NCBI GenBank assembly: GCA_019240395.1
Contig: JAFAYM010000056.1
Coordinates: 1 to 50,854, forward strand
Length of the DNA stretch: 50,854 nucleotides
Source: Acidisphaera sp.
Lineage (GTDB): Bacteria; Pseudomonadota; Alphaproteobacteria; Acetobacterales; Acetobacteraceae
Reading direction: 5' to 3'
The notes beneath the pieces are model-generated. The model did no database searches, had not been told where the DNA came from, and saw nothing but the letters and a program-made list of their open reading frames with translations. Of this stretch, positions 27,702-36,193 are shown piece by piece (position 1 is the stretch's first letter; the number at the start of each line of letters is the position of its first letter). A program made the translations under genes and the position numbers.

Positions 27702-28307
27702 ATGTTCGCGAACCGCTTCCTTGCGGCGTTCGGCACGGCAATGGAGCGGCTCGACCGCAGCGCCATCGAGCGGATGGCGGGCGACCTGGCCCAGGTGCGC
27801 CAGCGCGGCGGGCGGCTGTTCATCCTCGGCTCGGGCGGCGGCGCCGGCCATGCCAGCCATGCCGTGAACGACTTCCGCAAGATCTGCGGCTTCGAGGCCT
27901 ACAGCCCGAGCGACAACGTCTCCGAACTGACCGCGCGCATCAACGACGAGGGCTGGGACGATTGCTACGCACGCTGGCTCGAGGGCAGCCGGCTGCGCGC
28001 CGCGGACGGGCTGCTGGTGTTCTCGGTCGGTGGCGGCAGCGAGGTGCCGGCGGTCAGCATCAACCTGGTGCGCGCCATGCAGCGTGCCCGCGCCGTCGGC
28101 GCCACGATCACCGGCATCGTCGGCCGCACCGGCGGCTTGACCGCCGAGCTCGCTGACAGCTGCTGCGTCGTGCCGACCGTCGAGGACGGGCTGATCACGC
28201 CCATCGTCGAGGGCATGCAGGCGGTGGTATGGCACCTGCTGGTGGCGCACCCCGCTCTCTCGCGCCAGGCCGGCCGGTGGGAGCAGCTCGCGGCCGCCAC
28301 GGCCTGA
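27702..28307 (+). CDS. gmhA: SIS-domain sedoheptulose 7-phosphate isomerase
   Basis: Aldose-ketose isomerase that converts sedoheptulose 7-phosphate to D-glycero-D-manno-heptose 7-phosphate. The 201-residue SIS-domain protein has the phosphate-binding segment LFILGSGGGAGHASHAVND, FEAYSPSDNVSELTARIND, a second Ser-rich turn FSVGGGSEVPAVS, and VGRTGGLTAELAD. Length and motif order match the GmhA group. It lies 31 bp after gmhB and 5 bp before the GHMP kinase. It would be fed by the transaldolase product. Confidence 0.85.
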   Translation: MFANRFLAAFGTAMERLDRSAIERMAGDLAQVRQRGGRLFILGSGGGAGHASHAVNDFRKICGFEAYSPSDNVSELTARINDEGWDDCYARWLEGSRLRAADGLLVFSVGGGSEVPAVSINLVRAMQRARAVGATITGIVGRTGGLTAELADSCCVVPTVEDGLITPIVEGMQAVVWHLLVAHPALSRQAGRWEQLAAATA

Positions 28308-28312
28308 CCGCC

Positions 28313-29314
28313 ATGATGATCAGCACCCGCACTCCGCTGCGCGTCACCCTGGGCGGCGGCGGCACCGACCTGCACAGCTATTACCGCCATGCCGGCGGCT
28401 TCATCTTCGCGATGGCGCTCGACAAATACATCCACGTGCATTGTCATCGGCCGGTCTTCGATCGGCGGGTCGTGGTGAACGGCGCCGACCTGGAGGCCGC
28501 CGACCTGCAGGCGCACCCGCTGGTGCGCGCGGCGCTGCGCCGCCACGACATCGTCGACCGCTTCGAAATCGCTTCGCTGGCCGACATCGCCGGAGGCACC
28601 GGTCTCGGCTCATCGAGCTGCTTCCTGGTCGGGCTGCTGCATGCGCTGCACGCGTTGCGCGGCGAGCACCCCGGCCCCGCCGCGCTTGCCGAAGAGGCCT
28701 GCGAAATCGAAGTCAACGCCGCAGCCGACGGCATCGGCAAGCAGGACCAGTACATGGCGGCATTCGGCGGGCTGACAACGCTGGAAATAGCGTCGGACGG
28801 CAGCGTGAGCGCCGAGCGCGTCGTGCTCGACGAGGATGTCGAGGCCACGTTCCTGCGCCAGACCCATATCTACTACACCGGGCTGCGACGCGACGCGGCG
28901 ATCGTGCTGGCCGAGCAGAACACGGCGATGGCCGACGAGGACAGCGGTCGCCACCATGAGGTGCAGGACAGCCTCGATTTCATCCGCGATCTCGGCTATC
29001 GCATCCTGGCCGCCTGGCGCCGCGGCGATGCCGAGGCCTGGGGCGCGCTGCTCGACGAGCATTGGCAGCAGAAGAAGCGCCTCTCCAGCCGCATCAGCTG
29101 GCCGAAGGTCGATGCGCTCTATGAGCACGTGAAGCGCGAATACCGCGTCAGCGGCGGCAAGGTGATCGGCGCCGGCGGCGGCGGCTTCCTCATGCTGTTC
29201 TGCCCAGGCGACGGCAGCGCCCTCGAAGCCTACATGCACGAACAGGGATTGCCGCGGCTGAACTACCGCGTCGACCGCACGGGCAGCCGCCTGGTAAGCC
29301 CCGCCGAGGTCTGA
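28313..29314 (+). CDS. hddA: GHMP family sugar kinase (heptose 7-phosphate kinase-like)
   Basis: A 333-residue GHMP kinase with STRTPLRVTLGGGGTDLHSY at the N-terminus, ATP-binding GGTGLGSSSCF, EVNAAADGIGKQDQYMAAFG, and C-terminal KVIGAGGGGFLMLFCPGD. In this operon it is the natural candidate to make D-glycero-alpha-D-manno-heptose 1,7-bisphosphate. It is clearly diverged from the kinase at 15620-16717, which looks closer to characterised HddA proteins, so one of the two may act on another sugar. Start: two adjacent ATG codons (28313, 28316), 5 nt after the gmhA stop; the longer open frame inside gmhA is rejected. Confidence 0.78.
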   Translation: MMISTRTPLRVTLGGGGTDLHSYYRHAGGFIFAMALDKYIHVHCHRPVFDRRVVVNGADLEAADLQAHPLVRAALRRHDIVDRFEIASLADIAGGTGLGSSSCFLVGLLHALHALRGEHPGPAALAEEACEIEVNAAADGIGKQDQYMAAFGGLTTLEIASDGSVSAERVVLDEDVEATFLRQTHIYYTGLRRDAAIVLAEQNTAMADEDSGRHHEVQDSLDFIRDLGYRILAAWRRGDAEAWGALLDEHWQQKKRLSSRISWPKVDALYEHVKREYRVSGGKVIGAGGGGFLMLFCPGDGSALEAYMHEQGLPRLNYRVDRTGSRLVSPAEV

Positions 29315-29315
29315 C

Positions 29316-29888
29316 ATGCCGGGACATCGGCTTGCCGTCGAGCTGACCGATTTCGGCAACATCGCCGTTGCCGGGCCGATGGTGATGGTCCTGGTGCTGT
29401 GGTTCTGGGTCGCCCGCCAGCGCCGGTTGGCGCAGATCATCGCCATCAACACCGCCTGCGCCATCGCCGCCGACATCGTGCTGAAGGAGGTCTCGCGCAC
29501 GCTCGGCGGCGAGTTCTTCGGCACGCCGTTCCAGCTCTCGACCGGGGCGCCGAGCGGGCATGCCGTGATGAGCATGGTCACCTACGGCAGCGTCGCCGTG
29601 CTGTTCGCCATCGGCAGCGCCGGCGTGCTGCGCTTCGCCGCGATCGGGCTGGCGCTGGCGCTGATCGCCGCCGTCGCGATCACCCGCGTCACCCTGCACG
29701 CGCACACACCGGCCGACGTGGCGACGGGCCTGCTGCTCGGCGCGCTGTTCACCGCACTGACCGCGGTAGCGGCCCGGCGCATGCGCGGCGGCTGGCCGGC
29801 GATGGCGCCGCTGCTGGTCGGCGTGCTGATCGTCGGGCTGCTGATGCAGGTATCGGGGCTCCGATTGACCAGCAGCGAAGTGATGTAG
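29316..29888 (+). CDS. PAP2-family membrane phosphatase
   Basis: A small polytopic membrane protein (190 residues, about five or six hydrophobic helices) with two of three PAP2 motifs: PSGH at 79-82 and Arg124-x5-His130-x3-Asp134 (in TRVTLHAHTPAD). The first motif KX6RP is only partly present (KEVSRTLGG). Such enzymes hydrolyse lipid phosphates or diphosphates, for example undecaprenyl diphosphate, at the membrane. It begins 1 nt after the kinase stop, so it belongs to the heptose operon and may act on a lipid-linked intermediate of the polysaccharide. It ends 20 bp from the convergent EamA gene. Confidence 0.78.
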   Translation: MPGHRLAVELTDFGNIAVAGPMVMVLVLWFWVARQRRLAQIIAINTACAIAADIVLKEVSRTLGGEFFGTPFQLSTGAPSGHAVMSMVTYGSVAVLFAIGSAGVLRFAAIGLALALIAAVAITRVTLHAHTPADVATGLLLGALFTALTAVAARRMRGGWPAMAPLLVGVLIVGLLMQVSGLRLTSSEVM

Positions 29889-29981
29889 GAGGGCGGCCCG
29901 GACCGCCTTACTCGAGTGAAGGGCTTCGGGGGCCGCTGACCCCGGCGCATGCGCCAGCGGTGGGGGACAGAGCCCCTGGTC
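29889..29981. repeat. G/C-rich palindromic repeat, copy 3, overlapping the EamA 3' end
   Basis: This copy contains a GGCGG-n6-CCGCC hairpin (29892-29907) serving both convergent genes, then CCTTACTCGAGTGAAGGG and GGGGACAGAGCCCCTGG. It shares the core CCTTACTC and the GG-CAGAGCCCCT block with copy 1. Unlike the others it reaches into a coding frame: the last 22 codons of the EamA gene lie in it. Confidence 0.78.
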
Positions 29982-30858
29982 TTGCTTCGCTGCGCCATTC
30001 CCCCGCCACGACGACCAGACCCCCGAACAGGATGAGGCCCGCCCCGCCAAGCACGGCCCAATCCGGGAAATTGCCCCAGATGAGATAGCCGAGCCCCACC
30101 GACCAGGCCAGGCTGGTGAACTCCAGCGGCGCGGCGACGCTGGCCGGCGCGCGCTTGATCCCCTCGTATAACAGGAACTGTGCTCCGGCCCCCAGCAGGC
30201 CGACCACCATCAGCAGCAGTGTCTGCGACAAGTCGGGCGTGCGCCAGAACCACGGCAGCGTCGCGCCGCAGAGCACCAGAAACACCGAGTTGGCGAGCAG
30301 CATCTGAATCACGCTGGGCTCATGCCGCGCGATCTGCCGGATCAGGATGATGGCGTAGGCCCACAGGACCGCCGCCAGCAGGTCGAGGCCGATCGCCACG
30401 GGATGGTGCAGATTGCCCGGACGGCAGGCCAGCACGACGCCACCGAAGCCGATGGCGATCGCCGCCCAGCGCGTCCATGTCACGCGCTCTCCGAGCATCG
30501 GCACGGCAAGCGCTGCGACGATCAGCGGCGAGGCGTAGTAGATCGTCACCAGTTCGGCGAGCTGAAGGTATCGGGCGGCGGAATAGTAGGAGAGCCAGGC
30601 CGCCAGCAGGATGAGGCCGCGCGCCAGCAGCGCACCGCGCACCCGCGAGGCCACGGCGCGTGCCGGCGAGCGGCGGTCGGCGAGCATGCAGATGGCGAGG
30701 ATCATGGCACTGCGGATGAACAGGATCTGCGTCGTCGGCAGATTCGCGACGAGCAGCTTGACGCAGGCATCGTGCAGCGCCAGCACAGCGTAGGCACCCG
30801 CCACCACCGCAATGCCGAGGACTGCCGGGCGGATGCGCCGGACGCTTGTTCCCCTCAC
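29908..30858 (-). CDS. EamA/DMT-family transporter
   Basis: An inner-membrane protein of 316 residues with about ten hydrophobic helices in two homologous halves, as in the EamA drug/metabolite transporter fold. Typical stretches are ALHDACVKLLVANLPTTQIL, AELVTIYYASPLIVAALAVP and LGERVTWTRWAAIAIGFGGV in the first half and AAPLEFTSLAWSVGLGYLIW in the second. The start is GTG 30858, only 45 bp from the divergent flavin monooxygenase; no better start was seen. The last 22 residues (ALSPTAGACAGVSGPRSPSL and flanks) are encoded by the palindromic repeat and are not membrane-like. The exported metabolite is unknown. Confidence 0.85.
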   Translation of the reverse strand: MRGTSVRRIRPAVLGIAVVAGAYAVLALHDACVKLLVANLPTTQILFIRSAMILAICMLADRRSPARAVASRVRGALLARGLILLAAWLSYYSAARYLQLAELVTIYYASPLIVAALAVPMLGERVTWTRWAAIAIGFGGVVLACRPGNLHHPVAIGLDLLAAVLWAYAIILIRQIARHEPSVIQMLLANSVFLVLCGATLPWFWRTPDLSQTLLLMVVGLLGAGAQFLLYEGIKRAPASVAAPLEFTSLAWSVGLGYLIWGNFPDWAVLGGAGLILFGGLVVVAGEWRSEARPGALSPTAGACAGVSGPRSPSLE

Positions 30859-30903
30859 CTCGACAGGTTATCACCCGCTGCCGCTGCGGCGAAAGGTGCT
30901 TCG

Positions 30904-32034
30904 GTGAACCCGCGACAATCCCACCCGATGTTCGGCCCCAACCGCTTCAAGCTGGGTCTGTTCAACGCGAATTGCGACGGCGGGCTTTCGATGAGCCTGG
31001 CGCCGGAACGCTGGCGCGCCGAGTGGGAGGAGATCGAGCAGCTCGCCATCCTCGCCGACGAGGCGGGGATCGACTTCATCCTGCCGGTGGCGAAATGGCG
31101 CGGCTTTGCCGGCCAATCCAACAACAACGGCCGCTCCTTCGAGACGCTCACCCACGGCGCGGCGCTGGGCGCGCTGACCAGGCGGACCGCCATCTTCTGC
31201 ACCGTCCATGTGCCGCTGGTCACGCCGGCTTTCGCGGCGAAAGCGATCGCCACGGTGGACCACGTGACGCGCGGCCGCGTCGGCCTGAACATCGTCTGCG
31301 GCTGGAACCAGGACGAGTTCGACATGCACGGCGTGTCGATCGACCCGGAGCGGCGCTACGACCAGGGCCTCGAATGGTTCCGCATCTTCGCCCGGCTGCT
31401 GGAAGGCGGCGAGCCGTTCGACTGGGACGGCGAGTTCTACCATCTCAAAGGGCTGCAGACCGATCCGCTGAGCCTGCAGCGGCCGTGGCCGGTGATCATG
31501 TCGGCCGGCTTCTCGCCGAAGGGGCGCGCCTTCGCCGGCCAGGCCGCCGACGTGCTGTTCACCAATCTGACGGAGATGGAACAGACGCGCGGCCTGGTCG
31601 ACGACGTCGATCGGGTCGCCGCCGCGTACGGAAGGCGCATCGCGGTCTACACGCTGTCCCACGTCGTCTGCCGGCCGACGCGCAAGGAGGCCGAAGACTT
31701 CTATTTCTATTTCGCCGAGGAGATGGCGGATCGCGAATCGCTGGACTACTATCGCAGGCAGAAGGGCCTGACCTCGCGCGCGGACCCGCGCTATATCGAC
31801 CGGCCCTTGATGACCCGCTTTTCGCGCAGCACCGGCAAGAGCTATTCCGGCTCCTATCCCGGCGCCTATCCCCTGGTCGGGGCGCCCGACGATATCGCCG
31901 GAGAGATGGCGCGCATGCACGAGGGCGGCCTCGCCGGAACCTCGATCGCCTTCCTCGACTATCTCCGGGAAATGCCGTACTTCAATGCCGAGGTCTTGCC
32001 GCGGCTGCAGCGCGCGGGATTACGCACGGGATAG
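30904..32034 (+). CDS. LLM-class flavin-dependent monooxygenase
   Basis: A bacterial luciferase-like, FMNH2-dependent monooxygenase of 376 residues. It shows FKLGLFNANCDGGLSMS, LPVAKWRGFAGQSNNNGRSF, GRVGLNIVCGWNQDEFDMHG and the YDQGLEWFRIFARLL helix, which resemble RutA and other LLM oxygenases acting on N-heterocycles or sulfonates. I chose GTG 30904, which has AAAGG 7 nt upstream; ATG 30928 in frame lacks a ribosome-binding site. It is the first gene of the long plus-strand locus and lies 27 bp before a substrate-binding-protein gene. It probably carries out the first attack on the imported compound, but the substrate cannot be told. Confidence 0.85.
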   Translation: MNPRQSHPMFGPNRFKLGLFNANCDGGLSMSLAPERWRAEWEEIEQLAILADEAGIDFILPVAKWRGFAGQSNNNGRSFETLTHGAALGALTRRTAIFCTVHVPLVTPAFAAKAIATVDHVTRGRVGLNIVCGWNQDEFDMHGVSIDPERRYDQGLEWFRIFARLLEGGEPFDWDGEFYHLKGLQTDPLSLQRPWPVIMSAGFSPKGRAFAGQAADVLFTNLTEMEQTRGLVDDVDRVAAAYGRRIAVYTLSHVVCRPTRKEAEDFYFYFAEEMADRESLDYYRRQKGLTSRADPRYIDRPLMTRFSRSTGKSYSGSYPGAYPLVGAPDDIAGEMARMHEGGLAGTSIAFLDYLREMPYFNAEVLPRLQRAGLRTG

Positions 32035-32061
32035 AAGCCGGCGACCATCGGGAGGAAAGCG

Positions 32062-33276
32062 ATGCTACGGACACCAGTCCTCAGGGTCTGCCTGACGCTC
32101 GCGGTTTCGGCACTCGCGGTCTTGGCGCTGGCGCCGCTGCGCGCCTCGGCGGCGGACGTGGCGGGGGTGACCGCGGACAGCATCACGATCGGCATGTTCG
32201 GGCCGATCTCCGGCTCCTATTCGGCGCACCGCGTCGTCTATGACGGGGCGCAGGCCGTCTACAAGCAGGTCAACGACCAGGGCGGCCTGTTCGGGCGCAA
32301 GATCAAGGTGGTCTTCGAGGATGATGGCTGCGACATCGGCCGCGCCCGCGCCGCCGTCAAGAAGCTGATCTCGCGCGATAAGGTGTTCCTGCTGCATGGC
32401 GGCGTCTGCAGCGCCTCGGCCTACGCGGTGCGCCAGGAGGCGATCGATGAAGGCGTGCCATTCATGGTCATGGCGGCGACCATGGACAAGATCACCGAGC
32501 CGGTGAACCACTTCGTCTTCACGACGACGCTGACCGGCAGCAAGAGCGGCCAGACCATCGGCGACTTCATCCGCAGCATGCCCGAGGTCAAGAAGGTGGC
32601 GATCGTCAAGCATCCCGACGACTGGTCGGAGGTGCAGGTGACATCGCTCGATGCGCGCCTGGCCGACGCGGGCATCAAGGTCGCCAGCACCGTCGAGGAG
32701 GAGCGCAACGCGGCGGACGCCACGACGCAGGTGCTCTCGATAAAGGAAGCGGCACCGGATGCCACGGCGGTGATCCTCTATCCCGCGGAGATGGCGGTGT
32801 TCCTGCGGGACTCCTTGAAATACGGCCTCAAGGGACCGTTCATCACCCCAGTCGTCGGCATGGACATGCACGAGATCGAGGATCGGGCAGGCAGCCTGAA
32901 GGCGGTGTCGGACGTGTACACCGGTTCCTTCCTGATCGGCGCGCCCGGCAGCAAGCAGGCGCAGCCCTATGTCGACCTGTTCAAGAAATACTACCCCGAC
33001 GAATCCGTGCAGGCGCTGGATTTCTACGGCATGTCCGGCGCCTACGCGATCGTCGAGGCGCTGCGCCGCGCCGGCCCGGATCTGAGCCGCGAGAAATTCA
33101 TCGCCGCCCTCGAGACCCTGAAGGACTTCAATGCCGGCCCCTCGGCCTGCACCATCACCATCACCCCGGAGAACCACCAGGGCTGCGAGTCCGGCACGAT
33201 CTGGACCCTGGTCGGCAACGACATCGTCGCCATCGGCCCGACCTGGAAGGCGGTGAAGGGCGGCGCCACGAACTGA
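32062..33276 (+). CDS. Liv-type periplasmic substrate-binding protein (paralogue 1)
   Basis: A 404-residue secreted binding protein with signal peptide (MLRTPVLRVCLTLAVSALAV then LRASAAD). The mature N-terminus ITIGMFGPISGSYSAHRVVY starts the Peripla_BP_6 fold; AAVKKLISRDKVFLLHGGVC and ITITPENHQGCESG follow. ATG 32062 has a clear GGGAGGAAAG. It is very similar over its length to the second binding protein two genes downstream (34129-35310), so the operon encodes two paralogues for one LivHMGF set. Several paired Cys (DGCD, GGVCS, SACT, QGCE) may form disulfides. Confidence 0.9.
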   Translation: MLRTPVLRVCLTLAVSALAVLALAPLRASAADVAGVTADSITIGMFGPISGSYSAHRVVYDGAQAVYKQVNDQGGLFGRKIKVVFEDDGCDIGRARAAVKKLISRDKVFLLHGGVCSASAYAVRQEAIDEGVPFMVMAATMDKITEPVNHFVFTTTLTGSKSGQTIGDFIRSMPEVKKVAIVKHPDDWSEVQVTSLDARLADAGIKVASTVEEERNAADATTQVLSIKEAAPDATAVILYPAEMAVFLRDSLKYGLKGPFITPVVGMDMHEIEDRAGSLKAVSDVYTGSFLIGAPGSKQAQPYVDLFKKYYPDESVQALDFYGMSGAYAIVEALRRAGPDLSREKFIAALETLKDFNAGPSACTITITPENHQGCESGTIWTLVGNDIVAIGPTWKAVKGGATN

Positions 33277-33295
33277 GCGCAGGGAGCGCAGCACG

Positions 33296-34105
33296 ATGAC
33301 GCGGATCTGGCACCAGAGCTTTACCGTCCTCGAGGATCTTCCCGCCTACGCTGAAGGCATGCGCCGGCACGTCGCCAAGGTGGTGCGCCCGGATACCGAA
33401 GTCGTGCTGCATGGCCAGCTTCCCGGCACCTATCCCACCAGCTACCCCGGCGACGATATCGGCTTTTCCGCGCTGTTCGCCTTGCACGGCCAGCAATGGA
33501 TCGCCCGCGCCCGGCAGGCGGAGCGCGAGGGCTTCGACGCCTACGCCATGTGCACCCTGCCCAACCCGATGATCCGCGAGGTACGCACCTTGGTGGACAT
33601 TCCGGTTCTCGGGTATGGCGAGACGAGCTTCCACGTCGCCTGCATGCTCGGCCACCGCTTCGGCATGCTGGTGTTCATCGAGCGGATGATCCCGCTCTAC
33701 TGGGAGCAGTTGACGCAACACGGTCTGAAGGACCGCTGCACCGCCATCGAGGGGGTCGGCTTCAGATTCCACGACGTGCAGGAGGCGTTCAGCAATCCCG
33801 GCCCGTTGATCGATCGCTTCCGCGTCGCCGCGCGCCGCCTGATCGCCGCCGGCGCCGGCGTGATCATTCCGGGCGAGATGCCGCTGAACTTGCTGCTGGC
33901 GAACGAAGGCGTCGACCGGGTCGACGACGCGCCGGTGCTCGACGGACTGGCGGTGACCCTGAAGATGGCGGAGTGCATGGTCGAGCTGAAACGCAGCACC
34001 GGCCTGTCGGCGAGCCGCGAAGGCTGGTTCAATGCGGCGCCGAAGCGCGAACGGGTGCAGGAAGTGCTGGCATTCTACGGCCTCGATCGGCTGGGTGCGG
34101 AATAG
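33296..34105 (+). CDS. Asp/Glu/hydantoin racemase-superfamily protein
   Basis: A 269-residue cytoplasmic protein with the Asp/Glu racemase fold. The first catalytic Cys is present (Cys86 in DAYAMCTLPNP), followed by VDIPVLGYGETSFHVACMLG. Where racemases have the second Cys (GCxG type) this protein reads IIPGEMPLN, with Glu194. One-cysteine members include decarboxylases, isomerases and hydrolases as well as racemases, so a cofactor-free isomerase, decarboxylase or hydrolase is possible. It lies between the two binding-protein genes (20 bp after one, 23 bp before the other), which ties it to the imported compound. Confidence 0.78.
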   Translation: MTRIWHQSFTVLEDLPAYAEGMRRHVAKVVRPDTEVVLHGQLPGTYPTSYPGDDIGFSALFALHGQQWIARARQAEREGFDAYAMCTLPNPMIREVRTLVDIPVLGYGETSFHVACMLGHRFGMLVFIERMIPLYWEQLTQHGLKDRCTAIEGVGFRFHDVQEAFSNPGPLIDRFRVAARRLIAAGAGVIIPGEMPLNLLLANEGVDRVDDAPVLDGLAVTLKMAECMVELKRSTGLSASREGWFNAAPKRERVQEVLAFYGLDRLGAE

Positions 34106-34128
34106 GCGGCGAAACGGAGGGGATGACG

Positions 34129-35310
34129 ATGCGCGGACCAATCGGGGCGTGGCTGGCGGCGCTGACGATCCTGCTCGCCGCCGGCGCTGCGGCAGCCGAG
34201 ACCGGGGTGACCAAGGATACCATTAAGCTCGGCATGTTCGGGCCGCTGACCGGGCCGGTCGCCGTCTTCGGCTACCCCATCAACGACGGCGCGATCGCCA
34301 TCTACGACAAGGTCAACGACGAAGGCGGCATCTACGGCCGCAAGATCGAGATCATCGACGAGGACGGCGCCTGCGACCCGGCGAAGACCCGCGCCGCCGT
34401 CAAGAAGCTGATCAGCCGCGACCAGGTCTTCGCGGTGCATGGCGGCAATTGCAGCGCCGCTGCGTTCGCCACGCGCCAGGAGTTCAGCGACGATCACGTG
34501 CCCTGGATGGTGATGGCGGCGACGCTCGACAAGATCAGCGCGCCGCTGGACCGCTACGTCTTCACCACCACCCCGCCGGGCAGCACCGACAGCGCCGAGA
34601 TCATCCGCTTCATCCGCTCGATGCCGAACGTCAAGCGCGTCGCCGTGGTCCGCCACACCGATGAGTGGGCGAACTACAAGCTCGAGACCATCCGCCGCGA
34701 GCTGACTGGGCCGGATCTGCAGCTCGTCGCCGACGAGGTGCTCGACCGGAACGCCACCGACGCGACGACGCAGGTGCTGAAGATCAAGGAGGCGAAGCCG
34801 GACGTGGTGCTGTTCATCACCTACCCCGGCGAGAGCGCGGTGTTCCTGCGGGACTCCCGCAAATACGGTCTGGACGGCCCATTCGTTGGCACCAATGCGA
34901 CGATGGACCTGCTCGACCTCGCCGACCGTGCCGGCGGTTTCGAGAACCTCAAGGACGTCTATGCCGACGCCTTCCTGGCCGGCCCGATCGGCAGCCCGGA
35001 AATGCAGGGATCGACCGACATCTTCAAGAAATACTTCCCCAACGAGAAGCTGCAATCGCTGTCCTTCTACGGCATGTCCGGCGCCTATACGATTGTCGAC
35101 GCGCTCCGCCGCGCAGGCCCTGACCTGACCCGCGACAAATTCATCGCCGCGCTGGAATCGACGAAGGACCTGTCGGTCGGTCCCTCGTACTGCAAGGTGA
35201 CGATCACGCCGGAGAACCATCAGGGCTGCCTCGCCCAGCACATGTGGACCGTGCGCGACGGCAAGATCGCGGTGGTCGGCGAGACATGGAAGCCCCCCGT
35301 CACGCAATAG
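34129..35310 (+). CDS. Liv-type periplasmic substrate-binding protein (paralogue 2)
   Basis: A 393-residue secreted binding protein: signal peptide MRGPIGAWLAALTILLAAGA followed by AAAETG, then IKLGMFGPLTGPVAVFGYPI. It shares long blocks with paralogue 1, for example RAAVKKLISRD, VMAATLDKIS against VMAATMDKIT, and VTITPENHQGC near the C-terminus. I chose ATG 34129, 8 nt after GGAGG; ATG 34123 two codons earlier is too close to it. It is directly followed, 7 bp later, by livH. Retention of two diverged paralogues suggests two related ligands. Confidence 0.9.
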   Translation: MRGPIGAWLAALTILLAAGAAAAETGVTKDTIKLGMFGPLTGPVAVFGYPINDGAIAIYDKVNDEGGIYGRKIEIIDEDGACDPAKTRAAVKKLISRDQVFAVHGGNCSAAAFATRQEFSDDHVPWMVMAATLDKISAPLDRYVFTTTPPGSTDSAEIIRFIRSMPNVKRVAVVRHTDEWANYKLETIRRELTGPDLQLVADEVLDRNATDATTQVLKIKEAKPDVVLFITYPGESAVFLRDSRKYGLDGPFVGTNATMDLLDLADRAGGFENLKDVYADAFLAGPIGSPEMQGSTDIFKKYFPNEKLQSLSFYGMSGAYTIVDALRRAGPDLTRDKFIAALESTKDLSVGPSYCKVTITPENHQGCLAQHMWTVRDGKIAVVGETWKPPVTQ

Positions 35311-35317
35311 GCCGCGG

Positions 35318-36190
35318 ATGAATCTCGTCACGCTGCTGGTCGCGGGCCTGGCGAACGGCAGCCTCTATGCGCTGGTCGCACTCGGCCTGGTGCTGATCTA
35401 CAAGACCCACGACCTCGTCAACTTCGCGCATGGCGAGATCCTCATGGCCGGCGGGTTCATCGGCTTCACCGCCTATCAGACGATGCACCTGCCCTATCCC
35501 GTGGCGTTCCTGCTGGCGATCGCGCTGGGCGGCCTGCTCGGCGCGGTGATCGAGCTGGTGGCCTTCCGGCGGGTCGCCGACCAGCACCACATCACCCTGG
35601 CGATGGTAACGGTAGGGCTGTCGGTGTTCATGAAGGGCATCGCGCGCGTGCCGTTCGGCACCGACATCTACACCTTCCCCCCGGCCTTCTCCGCGGATCG
35701 CATCACCCTCGGCTCGGCGGTGATCGCGCCGCAGCATTTGCTGACCATCGGCATCGCGGCGCTGCTGACGCTGCTGCTGTTCCTGTTCTTCCGCTACACC
35801 ACGCTCGGCAAGCAGATGCGCGCGACGCAGCAGAACATCACCGGCGCGCGGCTGGTCGGCATCAACACAGGGCGGGTCTTTTCCTCGACCTGGAGCCTCG
35901 CCGCGGCGCTCGGCGCTGGCGCCGGCGTGCTGGCGGCGCCGCTATCCCTGCTCTACCCCGACATGGGCACGAATTTTCTGCTGAAGGGCTTCGCCGCGGC
36001 GGTGCTCGGGGGTTTCGAGAGCGTGCCGGGCGCGATCATCGGCGGCTTTCTCGTCGGCATCATCGAAATGCTGTTCGGCGGCTACGTGTCCACGGCGTTT
36101 CAGCAGGTCTCCGCGTTCTTCATCATCATCGTCATCCTGTTCATCCGGCCGAACGGGCTGTTCGGCCGCCGCGCCGTGGCCCGGGTCTGA
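35318..36190 (+). CDS. livH: branched-chain amino acid-type ABC transporter permease LivH (second set)
   Basis: Transmembrane subunit of 290 residues. Hallmarks are VAGLANGSLYALVALGLVLI, THDLVNFAHGEILMAGGFIG and, near the end, FLLKGFAAAVLGGFESVPGA. The ATG lies 7 nt after the stop of the second binding-protein gene and 3 nt separate its stop from livM, so the transporter genes form one transcript. This LivH is distinct in sequence from the one at 22803-23660, so the two sets are not a recent duplication. Confidence 0.93.
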   Translation: MNLVTLLVAGLANGSLYALVALGLVLIYKTHDLVNFAHGEILMAGGFIGFTAYQTMHLPYPVAFLLAIALGGLLGAVIELVAFRRVADQHHITLAMVTVGLSVFMKGIARVPFGTDIYTFPPAFSADRITLGSAVIAPQHLLTIGIAALLTLLLFLFFRYTTLGKQMRATQQNITGARLVGINTGRVFSSTWSLAAALGAGAGVLAAPLSLLYPDMGTNFLLKGFAAAVLGGFESVPGAIIGGFLVGIIEMLFGGYVSTAFQQVSAFFIIIVILFIRPNGLFGRRAVARV

Positions 36191-36193
36191 CAT

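Noticed and set aside
34075-35331. 418-codon antisense frame over the second binding protein
   Set aside because: The plus-strand frame has a signal peptide, a ribosome-binding site and binding-protein motifs; the antisense frame has none.
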